Assembly: GCA_013824865.1 (NCBI GenBank)
Contig: PNON01000014.1
Span: 1 to 46,919 of the forward strand
DNA length: 46,919 nt
Reading direction: 5' to 3'
DNA from: Anaerolinea sp.
GTDB lineage: Bacteria > Chloroflexota > Anaerolineae > Anaerolineales > Anaerolineaceae
Shown here piece after piece: positions 27,122 through 36,204 of the stretch. The notes below the pieces were generated by a model. The model ran no database searches and was not told where the DNA came from. It worked only from the letters and a program-made list of their open reading frames with translations. Position 1 is the first letter of the stretch, and each line of letters starts with the position of its first letter. Both the position numbers and the translations under genes were made by a program.

Positions 27122-27766
27122 TTATGTCTGCACAGGACGAGTTCCTCGCAGAAAAAAGGTGACCACAACACCTGCAAGAAATCCCCCGATATGCGCTATA
27201 TAAGCAACCCCACCGGTCTCTGCTGAAGCGGAAATGGATCCGATACCGCTAAAGAATTGAAGAACGATCCATAACCCAATTACTATCAGGGCGGACACTT
27301 GAATCGTTCTTTGTCCCTGCAATACCCTTACCTTTCCCTGTGGGAAAAGTATTATATATGCGCCTAACACCCCCGCAATTGCTCCCGATGCTCCCAAATT
27401 TGGTATATCTGAGCCAACGCCTACTGCCAATTGTGCAAAAGTAGCCACAAGACCACAGAACAAGTAGAAGACGATAAACTTGGAATGCCCAAAACGATCT
27501 TCCACATTATCCCCGAAGATCCATAAATAAAGCATGTTGCCTCCCAAGTGGAGCCATCCTGCATGCATAAACATTGAAGAAAAGAGCGTCAGAAAATCGC
27601 CCACGGGATTTGCTAGGAAACGGCTTGGAATGAAAGCCCATTTCGTTATCAGTTCGTTACCACCGGTCATCTCTATAAAGAAAAACAAAACATTCAAGCC
27701 AATCAAAGCATAAGTAACCAGTGGCACTGTTCTACGAGTGGAATTATCATCACCGATTGGGAACAT
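27122..27766 (-). CDS. Rhomboid-family intramembrane serine protease
   Basis: A 214-residue membrane protein with six predicted segments and rhomboid hallmarks: HAGWLHLGGNMLYLWIFG, catalytic Ser127 in GASG, and catalytic His192 in AHIGG. Rhomboids cut substrates inside the membrane near their transmembrane helices. AGGAGG lies six bases before ATG 27766. The gene upstream, 48 bases away, encodes a lipoprotein with a C-terminal membrane helix and basic tail. Confidence 0.92.
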   Translation of the reverse strand: MFPIGDDNSTRRTVPLVTYALIGLNVLFFFIEMTGGNELITKWAFIPSRFLANPVGDFLTLFSSMFMHAGWLHLGGNMLYLWIFGDNVEDRFGHSKFIVFYLFCGLVATFAQLAVGVGSDIPNLGASGAIAGVLGAYIILFPQGKVRVLQGQRTIQVSALIVIGLWIVLQFFSGIGSISASAETGGVAYIAHIGGFLAGVVVTFFLRGTRPVQT

Positions 27767-27814
27767 ATAATTTACCTCCTGGTACGCTGATTACAGATAT
27801 TCGTTAATTTACTA

Positions 27815-28222
27815 TCAACGTCTCCTGCCAGCGAATATTCCTAGAAGGAGAAACACAATTGCCACTCCGACCAGGAACCCAAAGTTATACTGGCTACCAT
27901 TGTTGTGCACTTCATACATTTGTACGGTAGGATTAATAAACGACATCACGAGAGTTACCGGAGAGATGACCCCATGCCAGATTCCCATACCGATACCAGA
28001 AATGCGACCTTCTGCATCGCTTATATTGACCAGAGGGTTTAATCCAGGCGCGAAAACTTGGATTTTGAAACCAGGTACATTGATTTGCCCGTTAGGGACA
28101 GCCGTGCCCGTTTGTGCGGTCGCAACTGAATTATTGATTTGCAAGACAGTGCCGGGAGCACAACCGGAAGTCATTGCTAGTAAAATGGCCATTAAGGCGA
28201 AAATGAACAACTGTTTTTTCAT
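27815..28222 (-). CDS. Small lipoprotein with C-terminal membrane helix, unknown function
   Basis: A 135-residue protein. A signal peptide ends in a lipobox (MTSGC, Cys21), and the mature part contains IWHGVISP and YEVHNNG..YNFGFL blocks that I recall from small uncharacterised bacterial proteins. The C-terminus is one hydrophobic helix followed by GRRR. So it would be anchored outside the cytoplasmic membrane by both lipid and helix. GGAGG precedes ATG 28222. It is next to the rhomboid gene. Confidence 0.75.
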   Translation of the reverse strand: MKKQLFIFALMAILLAMTSGCAPGTVLQINNSVATAQTGTAVPNGQINVPGFKIQVFAPGLNPLVNISDAEGRISGIGMGIWHGVISPVTLVMSFINPTVQMYEVHNNGSQYNFGFLVGVAIVFLLLGIFAGRRR

Positions 28223-28416
28223 TTCTTACCTCCAGACTGATTTTGTAAGACGTTTGAGTAAACGCCTAATACATTGACATTGCTGTCTTATTCACGGGAA
28301 TACTGAAATTGATAATGTGTAAATTCGGAATCCCTTTACATTACCATCTTATAAGTAAAGAGCTATTAACGTCCCTAATAATTCCTCGATAATACCTATA
28401 TTTTGTATTTATGTAC

Positions 28417-28444
28417 GTTTAGAGAGCTGAAACGCTCCCTAAAC
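28417..28444. repeat. Intergenic imperfect hairpin without T-run
   Basis: GTTTAGAGAGC and GCTCCCTAAAC form an 11-bp stem (one mismatch) around a 6-base loop in the 28223-28583 spacer. No T-run follows on either strand, so it is not a normal terminator. The rest of this 360-base spacer shows no gene that I can support. Confidence 0.4.
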
Positions 28445-28583
28445 ATACCATCCTAGAAATATCGGTTAAAGACATTTGGGCTTCATGGAGACCAAAGGGA
28501 AGTTCGGGACACAAATTTTGTAGACTCCAGTAGGGATTTACAAATATTATCTGAGATGGGTCAAATAATGAGAATTAGAAATA

Positions 28584-28607
28584 AAAAGACTGCGAAAGCA
28601 GTCTTTT
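28584..28607. terminator. Terminator after tRNA-Asp
   Basis: AAAAGACTGC and GCAGTCTTTT form a perfect 10-bp stem around a GAAA tetraloop, directly after the tRNA 3' end on the minus strand; usable in both directions. Confidence 0.85.
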
Positions 28608-28609
28608 AG

Positions 28610-28683
28610 CGGGAGCGACGGGATTTGAACCCGCGGTCTCGGCCTTGACAGGGCCGCATGTTAAACCACTACACCACGCCCCC
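28610..28683 (-). tRNA. tRNA-Asp (anticodon GTC)
   Basis: The minus strand folds into a standard cloverleaf of 74 bases: acceptor GGGGGCG/CGCTCCC, anticodon stem CGGCC/GGCCG around loop CTGTCAA (anticodon GTC), T-loop GGTTCAAATCC, discriminator G as expected for aspartate. The 3' CCA is not encoded. It lies about 50 bases after ndk on the same strand and is followed by a terminator. Confidence 0.95.
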
Positions 28684-28734
28684 CAACGACCGAAATAATA
28701 TCACAGGGTTCAAAACACGTCAAGGAAATTAATG

Positions 28735-29187
28735 TCAAAGACTGTAAATCCAATCATCTGTATTGCGATCCCATTCCACAAGCTCCTCTGGTTTGAACCA
28801 TAAGGATACCTCTTCTTCGCCGCGTTCTGGTTTGTCTGAGGAATGGGTCAGGTTTCGTTCGGGATATAGTGCAAAATCATGGCGGATCGTACCCGGGGCA
28901 GCTTCTGATGGGTTTGTCTTTCCCATGGTTTGACGGACAACTGCAACAGCATTGCGACCTTCCCATACCATAGCCATAACGGGTGAAGAGCAGATATAGC
29001 GCAGCAAACCGGGATAAAATGGCTTACCCACATGCTCCTGGTAGTGTGTTTCAGCGAGTTTCTGGTCCACCTTCATAAATTTTGCACCGATGATTTTTAA
29101 TCCACGAGCTTCGAGCCGTTTAATAATCTCGCCAATCAATCCGCGCTGCACACCATCTGGTTTGATGAGTATTAATGTACGTTCCAT
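28735..29187 (-). CDS. ndk: Nucleoside diphosphate kinase
   Basis: A 150-residue Ndk with the substrate-binding start LILIKPDGVQRGLIG and the active-site His115 in NLTHSSD. The more usual sequence around this His is NxxHGSD; here Gly is Ser, a tolerated variation. Ndk transfers the gamma phosphate between nucleoside tri- and diphosphates through a phosphohistidine. A GAGG ribosome site is five bases before ATG 29187. It lies 47 bases after the TPR/PDWL gene and upstream of tRNA-Asp. Confidence 0.95.
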   Translation of the reverse strand: MERTLILIKPDGVQRGLIGEIIKRLEARGLKIIGAKFMKVDQKLAETHYQEHVGKPFYPGLLRYICSSPVMAMVWEGRNAVAVVRQTMGKTNPSEAAPGTIRHDFALYPERNLTHSSDKPERGEEEVSLWFKPEELVEWDRNTDDWIYSL

Positions 29188-29234
29188 GTTGACCTCAGAA
29201 TAATTATTTCATGCAAACACAAAGCCATGAATGC

Positions 29235-31832
29235 CTATTGTAATAGCTTCTGCGCTTTTGAGTAAGCCTCAATTGCGCCAGGCAAATCACCTGCTTGTCG
29301 TAAACAATCACCAAGCAGCAGCCAAAGTTCGGAATTCCCCGGGTTGGCATTTGTGGCAGCGATTAATTCCAGGATGGACTGGTCTTGATTATTTTCTGAT
29401 GATGCAGTCTCTATTGGAAGAGAATGGGCAGCTTCTGGTTCCTGGTGAGTTTGTTCCTCCTGAAGCTCGGGCGTGATATCGATTATGCCAGCAATTAGAG
29501 ATGGATCTCCTGAAACCGTTTCAACATCAATTTGCCCTGTTCCGTTTTCAGTGAACGATTCTTCTCCCTTGCTTTCGATAATATTGTTTATAGGTGTATC
29601 GCTGGGCAATATGGTGGGTTGTGTGTCCGAGAGCTGTTCATCTGCTGAGTATTCTGAGTGTTCCACATTATTGGTAAACGGATTCTCTGCTGATGGTAGG
29701 TTTTGGGAAGGATCAATTGCAGTGGATACGTCTGTATGTCCTGAATCAATTAACCAGGCAGGGATGTCGCCATTGGCGGAAGGAGATATATCCGGGCTTA
29801 TATTCTTTTCATCCCGTTCAATTACCAGATCACCAGGGGAGGAGGTATCGATAATAAATGGCAAAGATGGGGTTGGTGGTAATACAACGTCTTCAGGGGT
29901 CCATTCGAATTCGTCTGGTGCAATAGCCGGTGTGGTCGCAGAAGAAGGAGCGTTTCCTTCAAAATTAATCAGTTTTAACCACTCAGGAAGCTCCACCTCA
30001 TCCTCGTCCTGCGATGCGGTAGATAAAACAGGAATAGCTTCAGTCAAAAATTCACCGATTACGTGATCTTCAATAAGGGGAAGCTCACCCCTCTCAATAT
30101 CGTTTGTTAAAGATTGGATAATGGTTTCCTCAGTAGTAGAAGAAGGAGTTGGTTCAGTAGGAGTATCTGTTTTACTGGCTCCTTCATCCTCTATACCGGT
30201 GGCTGCATGCCAAGGTAACCAATCTGGTACGGGGGGGACATTTGCAGGTGTTCCTGTAGGAATTTCAGGAGCATCAGTAGCCATCTGTGGCTCACCGGAA
30301 TCAGCAACTGATGCATCCGAAACAGCGGCCTCCACAGGTATTGATTCTGTATCAGCAGATTCAGGTCGCCAGCTATCATCAACCTGTTTTGATGGAGAGG
30401 TGAATTCTTCAACAGGGGGATTCTCGTCAGCGGCAAGCACTTTCAGCCAATCCGGAACAATTTCAGATGCAGCGGTTGCTTCTGCAACAATCCTATCCAT
30501 TCTTATCTCTGTCTCATCAAACATGGGTGGAATATGAGCAGAAGGGGTTCCTTGTTCAACCTCAGTATCTAGGGGGACTTGCTCTTCTAATGGGAAATCA
30601 TTGCGTGCCATGTGAGTAACAAATTCATCTGGAATTAAATCAGAGAACGCTGGAATCTTGCCTTCAATTAAACTTATATCAGGCTCTGCGCTGGTTTCGA
30701 TAGACGCTACTTCAGATGCTACCTCGTCCCCTGCAGGCGCTGATCCTAAATCTTCCGTGGTATATGTTTCTTCGTGTTTTGCAATTCCATAATCATCCAC
30801 TGGCACCTTCTCTGATGGACAATTATCTTCATCCAGCCAATCGGGTACTTCAAACGAAAGATCGGCTTCCCCTGTTACAGGTTCATTCGATGGCAGTGAG
30901 GGTTGGGTATCTTCGAGAAGCGGAGGCATATCTTCAAGATCAGAAAATTCTTCAGCTAGAGTTGCCAATTCTTCAACAATAGGAGTTTCCGGCTCCTCTG
31001 GTAGATTTGGAACCTCTTCTTCAAGAATGGCTAGATCTTCTGGAATTAGGGCAACCTCTGGCGTGGTCTCAGCGAGCTTTTCTATTGCAATCAAATCATC
31101 TGGAACTTGCTGTAGCGTTGGATATTGCTCATTAACAAATCTTTCATACGGATCTAATTCCAGCAAACGTTGATAGCAGATATCTTTATCGCCATTTCCA
31201 TCATCGCCATATGATTTATAGAGAACATGATTGGCTGCCCAGCAATACGGGTATTTTTCAAGCAGCCTTTTACATAAAGAAATGGCTTCGTTGGAAAGAT
31301 TTAGTTTCTCATACATTTCTACCAGAAGTACCTCAAGATCCAATCTATCAGGCGTTTCAGAAAGGATGGATTTAATTTCAGCGGCAACCTGCTGGTATTG
31401 ATTACCGCGCGCGTACATACGACATAAAGCTCCACGCGTCAGGCGTAGTTTTTCCGATTTCACACCATCGCGCTTTCCATACAGGATCTTCAATTCCTCC
31501 TGGATGGCAAGGTTTGATGGTTGGGTTTCAAAAGCCCGTTCCATATGCCAGATAGCGCCGGAAAGGTTCCCCTCGTCCTCGCGAATAAAGCTCATTCCAG
31601 CATGAGTCAAGAAATCATCCGGCAATACTGCCAATATGCGCTGAAATACATCAAGGGCTTCTTTGCTATATCCGCTCTCAAGATAGGCTTTACCCAGCAG
31701 GCGGTAAGTATCGACGTATTTTGGGTAGCTCAGTAAAATATGCTTGCAGTGAGATACAGCTTCCTCCGTTAAGCCTTGATCAATTAAGGTACTGATCTCA
31801 CGGTTATACTCTCTTAATATTATTGTTGCCAT
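29235..31832 (-). CDS. TPR protein with long acidic disordered region carrying repeated P(D/E/A)WL motifs
   Basis: An 865-residue protein starting at ATG 31832 (GGGAGG upstream). Residues about 10-240 form several TPR-like helix pairs; residues about 240-815 are acidic, rich in Glu, Pro, Ser and Thr and probably disordered; the last about 35 residues form one more TPR (LWLLLGDCLRQAGDLPGAIE). Five short motifs sit in the disordered part: VPDWLD, VPDWLK, VPDWLP, LPEWLK and IPAWLI, with Trp at 332, 462, 538, 618 and 693, roughly 75-130 residues apart. The spacing and conservation suggest peptide ligands for a partner protein (inference). No signal peptide, so cytoplasmic. Function unknown; it lies between the sigma factor and ndk. 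Confidence 0.8.
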   Translation of the reverse strand: MATIILREYNREISTLIDQGLTEEAVSHCKHILLSYPKYVDTYRLLGKAYLESGYSKEALDVFQRILAVLPDDFLTHAGMSFIREDEGNLSGAIWHMERAFETQPSNLAIQEELKILYGKRDGVKSEKLRLTRGALCRMYARGNQYQQVAAEIKSILSETPDRLDLEVLLVEMYEKLNLSNEAISLCKRLLEKYPYCWAANHVLYKSYGDDGNGDKDICYQRLLELDPYERFVNEQYPTLQQVPDDLIAIEKLAETTPEVALIPEDLAILEEEVPNLPEEPETPIVEELATLAEEFSDLEDMPPLLEDTQPSLPSNEPVTGEADLSFEVPDWLDEDNCPSEKVPVDDYGIAKHEETYTTEDLGSAPAGDEVASEVASIETSAEPDISLIEGKIPAFSDLIPDEFVTHMARNDFPLEEQVPLDTEVEQGTPSAHIPPMFDETEIRMDRIVAEATAASEIVPDWLKVLAADENPPVEEFTSPSKQVDDSWRPESADTESIPVEAAVSDASVADSGEPQMATDAPEIPTGTPANVPPVPDWLPWHAATGIEDEGASKTDTPTEPTPSSTTEETIIQSLTNDIERGELPLIEDHVIGEFLTEAIPVLSTASQDEDEVELPEWLKLINFEGNAPSSATTPAIAPDEFEWTPEDVVLPPTPSLPFIIDTSSPGDLVIERDEKNISPDISPSANGDIPAWLIDSGHTDVSTAIDPSQNLPSAENPFTNNVEHSEYSADEQLSDTQPTILPSDTPINNIIESKGEESFTENGTGQIDVETVSGDPSLIAGIIDITPELQEEQTHQEPEAAHSLPIETASSENNQDQSILELIAATNANPGNSELWLLLGDCLRQAGDLPGAIEAYSKAQKLLQ

Positions 31833-31852
31833 CACAGGGAACCTCCCTATTA

Positions 31853-31881
31853 AGTATGCACCATCCAATATCGTTATGCAA
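31853..31881 (-). promoter_or_regulatory. Promoter of the TPR/PDWL gene
   Basis: Minus-strand TTGCAT (31881-31876) and CATACT (31858-31853) are 17 bases apart. The predicted leader is only about 15-20 bases and is nearly filled by the ribosome site. Confidence 0.5.
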
Positions 31882-31900
31882 GTATCATACCCAGGAGGGA

Positions 31901-31933
31901 AATAATAAAAGTGGAAGGCTGTTGGCCTCCCAC
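31901..31933 (-). terminator. Terminator of the sigma factor gene
   Basis: On the minus strand GTGGGAGGC and GCCTTCCAC pair (9 bp, one G-U) over a 5-base loop and are followed by TTTTATTATT, just after the sigma factor stop. Confidence 0.8.
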
Positions 31934-31943
31934 ATGATTGAAA

Positions 31944-33161
31944 TTATTCACCCAGATAATCCCGTAGTTTCCTACGTACGGAGGGGTGGCGCAGCCGGCT
32001 GAGCGCCTGGGCTTCTATTTGCCGTACGCGTTCACGGGTGACGCCCATCTTGCGACCAACTTCTTCCAGAGTGTAAGCCTGGCCATCCAGTAAACCGTAG
32101 CGCAGCTGGAGGATGCGCACCTCGCGTGGGGGCAGGGTGTTCAAAACAGATTCGATATGCTCGCGCAGCAAATTGTAGGTGGCCATCTCGTCTGGCGGCG
32201 GAGACTGATCGTCTTCAATGAAGTCACCCAGCACTGAATCTTCTTCATCATCCGTTGGGGTTTCCAAAGAGAGCGGCCGACGGGCAACCTGGATCATATT
32301 TTCAACCTTCTTGGGTGGAACATCCAACGCTTCTGCCAGCTCTTCCACAATGGGTTCACGACCCAGGCGTTGGGTGAGCTGATGCTGCACCCTTAGTAAC
32401 TTATTGATCTGGTCGCCCATGTGAACTGGTACTCGGATGGTGCGCCCCTGGTCGGCAATGGCGCGTGTAACTGCCTGGCGGATCCACCAGGTGGCGTATG
32501 TGCTGAATTTATGTCCGCGGCGGTAGTCAAATTTCTTAGTTGCGCGAATGAGACCGATATTACCTTCCTGGATCAGGTCAAGAAATGGGACGCCCCGCCC
32601 CATATACTTTTTGGCTACTGAGATTACCAGGCGGCTATTTGCGGTGATGAGGTGTTCACGGGCTTCCCAACCATTCTCGATTTTGCCACGCAAATCCACC
32701 CGGCGGCGCTCACTCACACTACCCCGCGCAAGTTCCTCACGCGATTCTCTTCCATGTTCAATGCGTTGCGCCAGGGAAACTTCCTCAGTAGCGTTGAGCA
32801 GTGGGACCCGGCTAACCTCTTTTAGATATAGACCAATGGTATCATTGGTATCAATATTGGCCAGATCATCAATTACGATGCCGGCACGCTCTTCCTCTTC
32901 TTTGTCTTCGTCTGAGGAAAGCTCTTCTTCGCTTGGCTCCTCGATCATGGAGTGGTCTTCGAGATACGGAATGCCAGCGCTAAGCAGCGCAGCAAAAGCC
33001 TCCTCTAATTGCTCGACATCCTGTTCTGCGTCAGGGAAAAAGTGGAGGATATCGTCAATCGTCACATAAGATTTTTGGCGGCCCAACTCGATCAGCCGGG
33101 CGATCGCTGAAAACTCATCCTCGTCTTCTTCCACTGCATTAATGATTATGTCATCCATCAT
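31944..33161 (-). CDS. rpoD: RNA polymerase primary sigma factor (RpoD/SigA type)
   Basis: A 405-residue sigma-70 protein. Region 1.1-like helices (about 15-70) and a very acidic linker precede region 1.2 ([16 protein letters not shown]), region 2 ([20 protein letters not shown]), region 3 and region 4 with the -35-binding helix-turn-helix ([20 protein letters not shown]). It directs RNA polymerase to -10/-35 promoters such as those seen here. Presence of region 1.1 and 1.2 argues for a primary rather than an alternative sigma, though a second group-2 factor elsewhere cannot be excluded. Transcribed alone, with a terminator. Confidence 0.93.
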   Translation of the reverse strand: MMDDIIINAVEEDEDEFSAIARLIELGRQKSYVTIDDILHFFPDAEQDVEQLEEAFAALLSAGIPYLEDHSMIEEPSEEELSSDEDKEEEERAGIVIDDLANIDTNDTIGLYLKEVSRVPLLNATEEVSLAQRIEHGRESREELARGSVSERRRVDLRGKIENGWEAREHLITANSRLVISVAKKYMGRGVPFLDLIQEGNIGLIRATKKFDYRRGHKFSTYATWWIRQAVTRAIADQGRTIRVPVHMGDQINKLLRVQHQLTQRLGREPIVEELAEALDVPPKKVENMIQVARRPLSLETPTDDEEDSVLGDFIEDDQSPPPDEMATYNLLREHIESVLNTLPPREVRILQLRYGLLDGQAYTLEEVGRKMGVTRERVRQIEAQALSRLRHPSVRRKLRDYLGE

Positions 33162-33357
33162 AAACTTCTAAATCCTCTAATTCATAATCTTTTTTGTAGC
33201 CACACTGCTTATTACCTTGTCCAACTGCATATTTAGTCAGACATGGTGAAGCACAACAGTTAACATAGAATACACTTAAATTAATCGAATTTCAATAGCA
33301 CTACTTAGGTATACCACCTGCATATTCACTTTTGTGCTCAAAGTTTCAATGGCAAAA

Positions 33358-33900
33358 TTAATTTGAGACTGAATCCAGCAATACCTTTGCCAAGAGATCC
33401 GTAATAGTCTCCACGCTGAATGACGGTAACAAAACCACTTCACCATTGGATAAGCGTGCGTAGTAACCGGAGCCGGTGGCGGCTCGATTTCCTACCATGA
33501 TCTTCTCGCTTAAGCCTGAACTGTAAGTAAATTCGATCCTGACATTCGCGTTATCTCCAGTACCAATGTCTGCATCCATTAAGTTGGCTGGAAGCACGCG
33601 TAATACCTTGAGATCTTGTATTGCAGCGATCATTTCCTCAACTATTCCTGGATCTACTTCCACGCCCAGCGGTTTGACAACCCGCCAGCCACTGGATGGA
33701 ATTTTTACAACAATCAGTTCATTCCCGGAGGAATAGACAGCCAATTTATCTATCTCTTCATTAGATGCAGCGAAGGCCAGATAAGTTGTAGGAGTGGGTG
33801 TAATCTTGATCAAACCGGATGTGTCACCCTTCTCCAAAAATAAAGCAAAAGCACCCAGCACAAGAAATATGGCGAGGGCAATTAGTGTTGGCTTACGCAC
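33358..33900 (-). CDS. DUF4340 domain protein of the Gld-type ABC cluster
   Basis: A 180-residue protein with one N-terminal membrane helix and an external beta-rich domain matching DUF4340 (IDKLAVYSSGNELIVVK, SGYYARLSNG). DUF4340 proteins commonly sit behind GldG-like genes; their role is not established. GTG 33900 follows AGGGG, three bases after the gldG-like stop, so it is the last gene of a four-gene operon. Confidence 0.8.
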   Translation of the reverse strand: MRKPTLIALAIFLVLGAFALFLEKGDTSGLIKITPTPTTYLAFAASNEEIDKLAVYSSGNELIVVKIPSSGWRVVKPLGVEVDPGIVEEMIAAIQDLKVLRVLPANLMDADIGTGDNANVRIEFTYSSGLSEKIMVGNRAATGSGYYARLSNGEVVLLPSFSVETITDLLAKVLLDSVSN

Positions 33901-33903
33901 GGA

Positions 33904-35457
33904 TCAGCCCCTTTTTTTACGTTGAATGGATACAACGATACCGATAACAAGGATCAATACCGGGATCAATATCACAGAGACAAGCACCAACAGATTGATG
34001 ACCAGGCTCTGGGGGGGCACCATCATTCGTTGGGTTGCATTCCTGGGGGTAATGCTGATCAGTTGATCGGCTTTGGCGCTCCAGTCAATAGCATTCGTGA
34101 TAAATTCACCATTACCATATTGATTAAAATTAGCAGAAATTACAAATAACGAACTACTGACTACAACTACCCTGGCATTTGTAGCTGAATTTGCTCCAGC
34201 AACGGCCAGAGTAACTGGTCCAGGTGTATCAACACTTTCGTCATATTTCATTATGTTATTTTCAAGAGAAGCTGAATCTCTCTCTCCCCATGAATTTTGC
34301 GCAGACCTCATCAAAGGGGTCAATGAGATGTTAGCTGGTGGTGTCTCTGCTGCCAGCACACTGCCGGAATATGGGAAGATAGTTGCCATCTTTCTTTGAC
34401 GTAGCGACGATACAATTGCACTATCAGAATATTCTTGAGCAACAATAAAATATGGATTTTGGGAATTAGGATTGATTACCATTTCATTTTGTAAACTTAT
34501 GCCCCAATCAGCCTCCAGATATGCAGCCAGGGAATCTGGTTCAATGCCAAGATTTGTAGTAATCATTAGGTTTTCAAGCACAAGTAAAGAATTCCCAGAA
34601 TCTACAAATTGCTTAAGTAGATTTACTTCCATCTGGGAAACTGGTTTTACCGGCCCTGCAATGACGATTACTTTTGCATCAGCAGGTATTTGCGATGTGG
34701 CTAACAGATTTAGGATATTTACCTTATAGTTTTTGTTAATTAACGCGTTATTCAATGCAGAATAAGATAATTCATCTGATCCAAATGGGTCATGCTCACC
34801 GTGACCGGTGAGGAAGTAAACGGCATACTGCGTTGGATCGATTAACTTGATAATGGATGTCATCACTTCCAGTTCAGTGCTATTTGCCACTGGTTGCATT
34901 TTCTCACCCATGGTCAAGACAATGCTGCTGTTGTTGGTAATATTATATTTCTGAACACGTATAGGGTCAGCCTCCGGGTCAATAAACTGATAATCGAACA
35001 TGCCAGAGCTATTTTCTTTCATGTTCGATAGCAGGTTTTCAGCTTTTTCTGAGGAGGCTGCAGGAGTAAAGAACGCCAGCGCGGTGATTTTTTCCGGTAG
35101 GGATTTCAGCGCACTGATTGTTTCGGGTGCGAGCGTGTTACTTTGATCTTCGGTTAGATCCCACTCCACAGAATACTTATTCGCGATGAAATTCACGACA
35201 ACCAAAATTCCGATCACACCGATAATCAGGAATAATGAATTATTTCCATACTTAAATTGTCGGCTGCCGAGGAATATACGCACTCTTTCTGGGTCAAGCG
35301 CAGTAAATGCTGTCAGCCCAGCCACCACAAGCACCAGTCCGATCTGCAGCGGAATATTGAATTCTCGCTGCAGGAAGTAATAGATACCTGATCCAACTGC
35401 AGCAACAGCCGCAAGATATAATCCAAATATTGAAAACTTACTCAGATCTTTATCCAT
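33904..35457 (-). CDS. GldG-like ABC transporter auxiliary membrane protein
   Basis: A 517-residue protein with two or three N-terminal membrane helices, a large external domain (about 95-470) of the GldG/ABC-aux type including YFLTGHGEHDPFG and VIVIAGPVKP, and one C-terminal membrane helix. In Bacteroidetes GldA/F/G form an ABC transporter needed for gliding; related clusters in other phyla have unknown cargo. ATG 35457 shares a base with the upstream TAA, with AGGAGG eight bases upstream. Confidence 0.85.
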   Translation of the reverse strand: MDKDLSKFSIFGLYLAAVAAVGSGIYYFLQREFNIPLQIGLVLVVAGLTAFTALDPERVRIFLGSRQFKYGNNSLFLIIGVIGILVVVNFIANKYSVEWDLTEDQSNTLAPETISALKSLPEKITALAFFTPAASSEKAENLLSNMKENSSGMFDYQFIDPEADPIRVQKYNITNNSSIVLTMGEKMQPVANSTELEVMTSIIKLIDPTQYAVYFLTGHGEHDPFGSDELSYSALNNALINKNYKVNILNLLATSQIPADAKVIVIAGPVKPVSQMEVNLLKQFVDSGNSLLVLENLMITTNLGIEPDSLAAYLEADWGISLQNEMVINPNSQNPYFIVAQEYSDSAIVSSLRQRKMATIFPYSGSVLAAETPPANISLTPLMRSAQNSWGERDSASLENNIMKYDESVDTPGPVTLAVAGANSATNARVVVVSSSLFVISANFNQYGNGEFITNAIDWSAKADQLISITPRNATQRMMVPPQSLVINLLVLVSVILIPVLILVIGIVVSIQRKKRG

Positions 35458-36191
35458 TACCGCCACCTCCTCGCCTCAATGGTTGCCGTGCCCAGGAATA
35501 ATGCCAGGACGGTGACACTGAGATAATACACAATGTCTTTCACAGCCACAATACCAATCAAAAAAGAATTATAAAAATGTTGGCTCAGATCAAGATAGCT
35601 CAAGATGCTTCTTCCACCGCCGCTGGCGGCGATCTGGGTGGGATAAGCAATCATCCAAAATACTAGCAATATGCCAAGGGTGGCAAAAAAAGCTGCAATC
35701 TGATTATTAAAAATGCTGGAGGTCATTACCCCAATGGCCACAAATACACCCACTAGCAGGGTCACACCCAGGTAACCGGACACCAGCAGTCCCTGATCAA
35801 TTCCAGGATCGACGAAAAAATTCAGAATAATCGGGAAAACCCAGGTCAATGCAATTACAACCAGGTAGAACATAAAACTTCCCAGCCATTTACCAGTTAT
35901 TAATTCCCAGTCGCGGACCGGGGCGGTTAGTAATGTCTCCAGGGTGCCTGAACGGTGTTCTTCCGCAATGGTGCGCATCGTCAGTGCGGGAGTTGAGAAG
36001 AGGAACAGGGTCACCAACGGGGCAATAATGAATTGAACCGTTGGATCGTAAGTATTTACAAAAGCAATCAGCATATTCGCAAAAAAGATAATTCCCAGGA
36101 TCAGCATGAGCATGAAGGCAACCACATACGCTATGGGGCTGATAATGAAGAGGTTAAACTCGCGTTTCGCGATAGTCCATGTATTTTTCAT
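35457..36191 (-). CDS. ABC-2 type permease (GldF-like)
   Basis: A 244-residue protein with six predicted membrane segments and the ABC-2 permease middle loop (FLFSTPALTMRTIAEEHRSGTLETLLTAP). It pairs with the ATPase encoded 13 bases upstream. AAAGGA precedes ATG 36191. Substrate unknown. Confidence 0.9.
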   Translation of the reverse strand: MKNTWTIAKREFNLFIISPIAYVVAFMLMLILGIIFFANMLIAFVNTYDPTVQFIIAPLVTLFLFSTPALTMRTIAEEHRSGTLETLLTAPVRDWELITGKWLGSFMFYLVVIALTWVFPIILNFFVDPGIDQGLLVSGYLGVTLLVGVFVAIGVMTSSIFNNQIAAFFATLGILLVFWMIAYPTQIAASGGGRSILSYLDLSQHFYNSFLIGIVAVKDIVYYLSVTVLALFLGTATIEARRWR

Positions 36192-36204
36192 AATATACCG
36201 TCCT

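Noticed and set aside
29473..30537. Plus-strand frames of 197 and 138 codons opposite the TPR/PDWL gene
   Set aside because: Ser/Gly-rich products are what antisense of Glu/Pro/Thr-rich coding sequence gives; no start signals.
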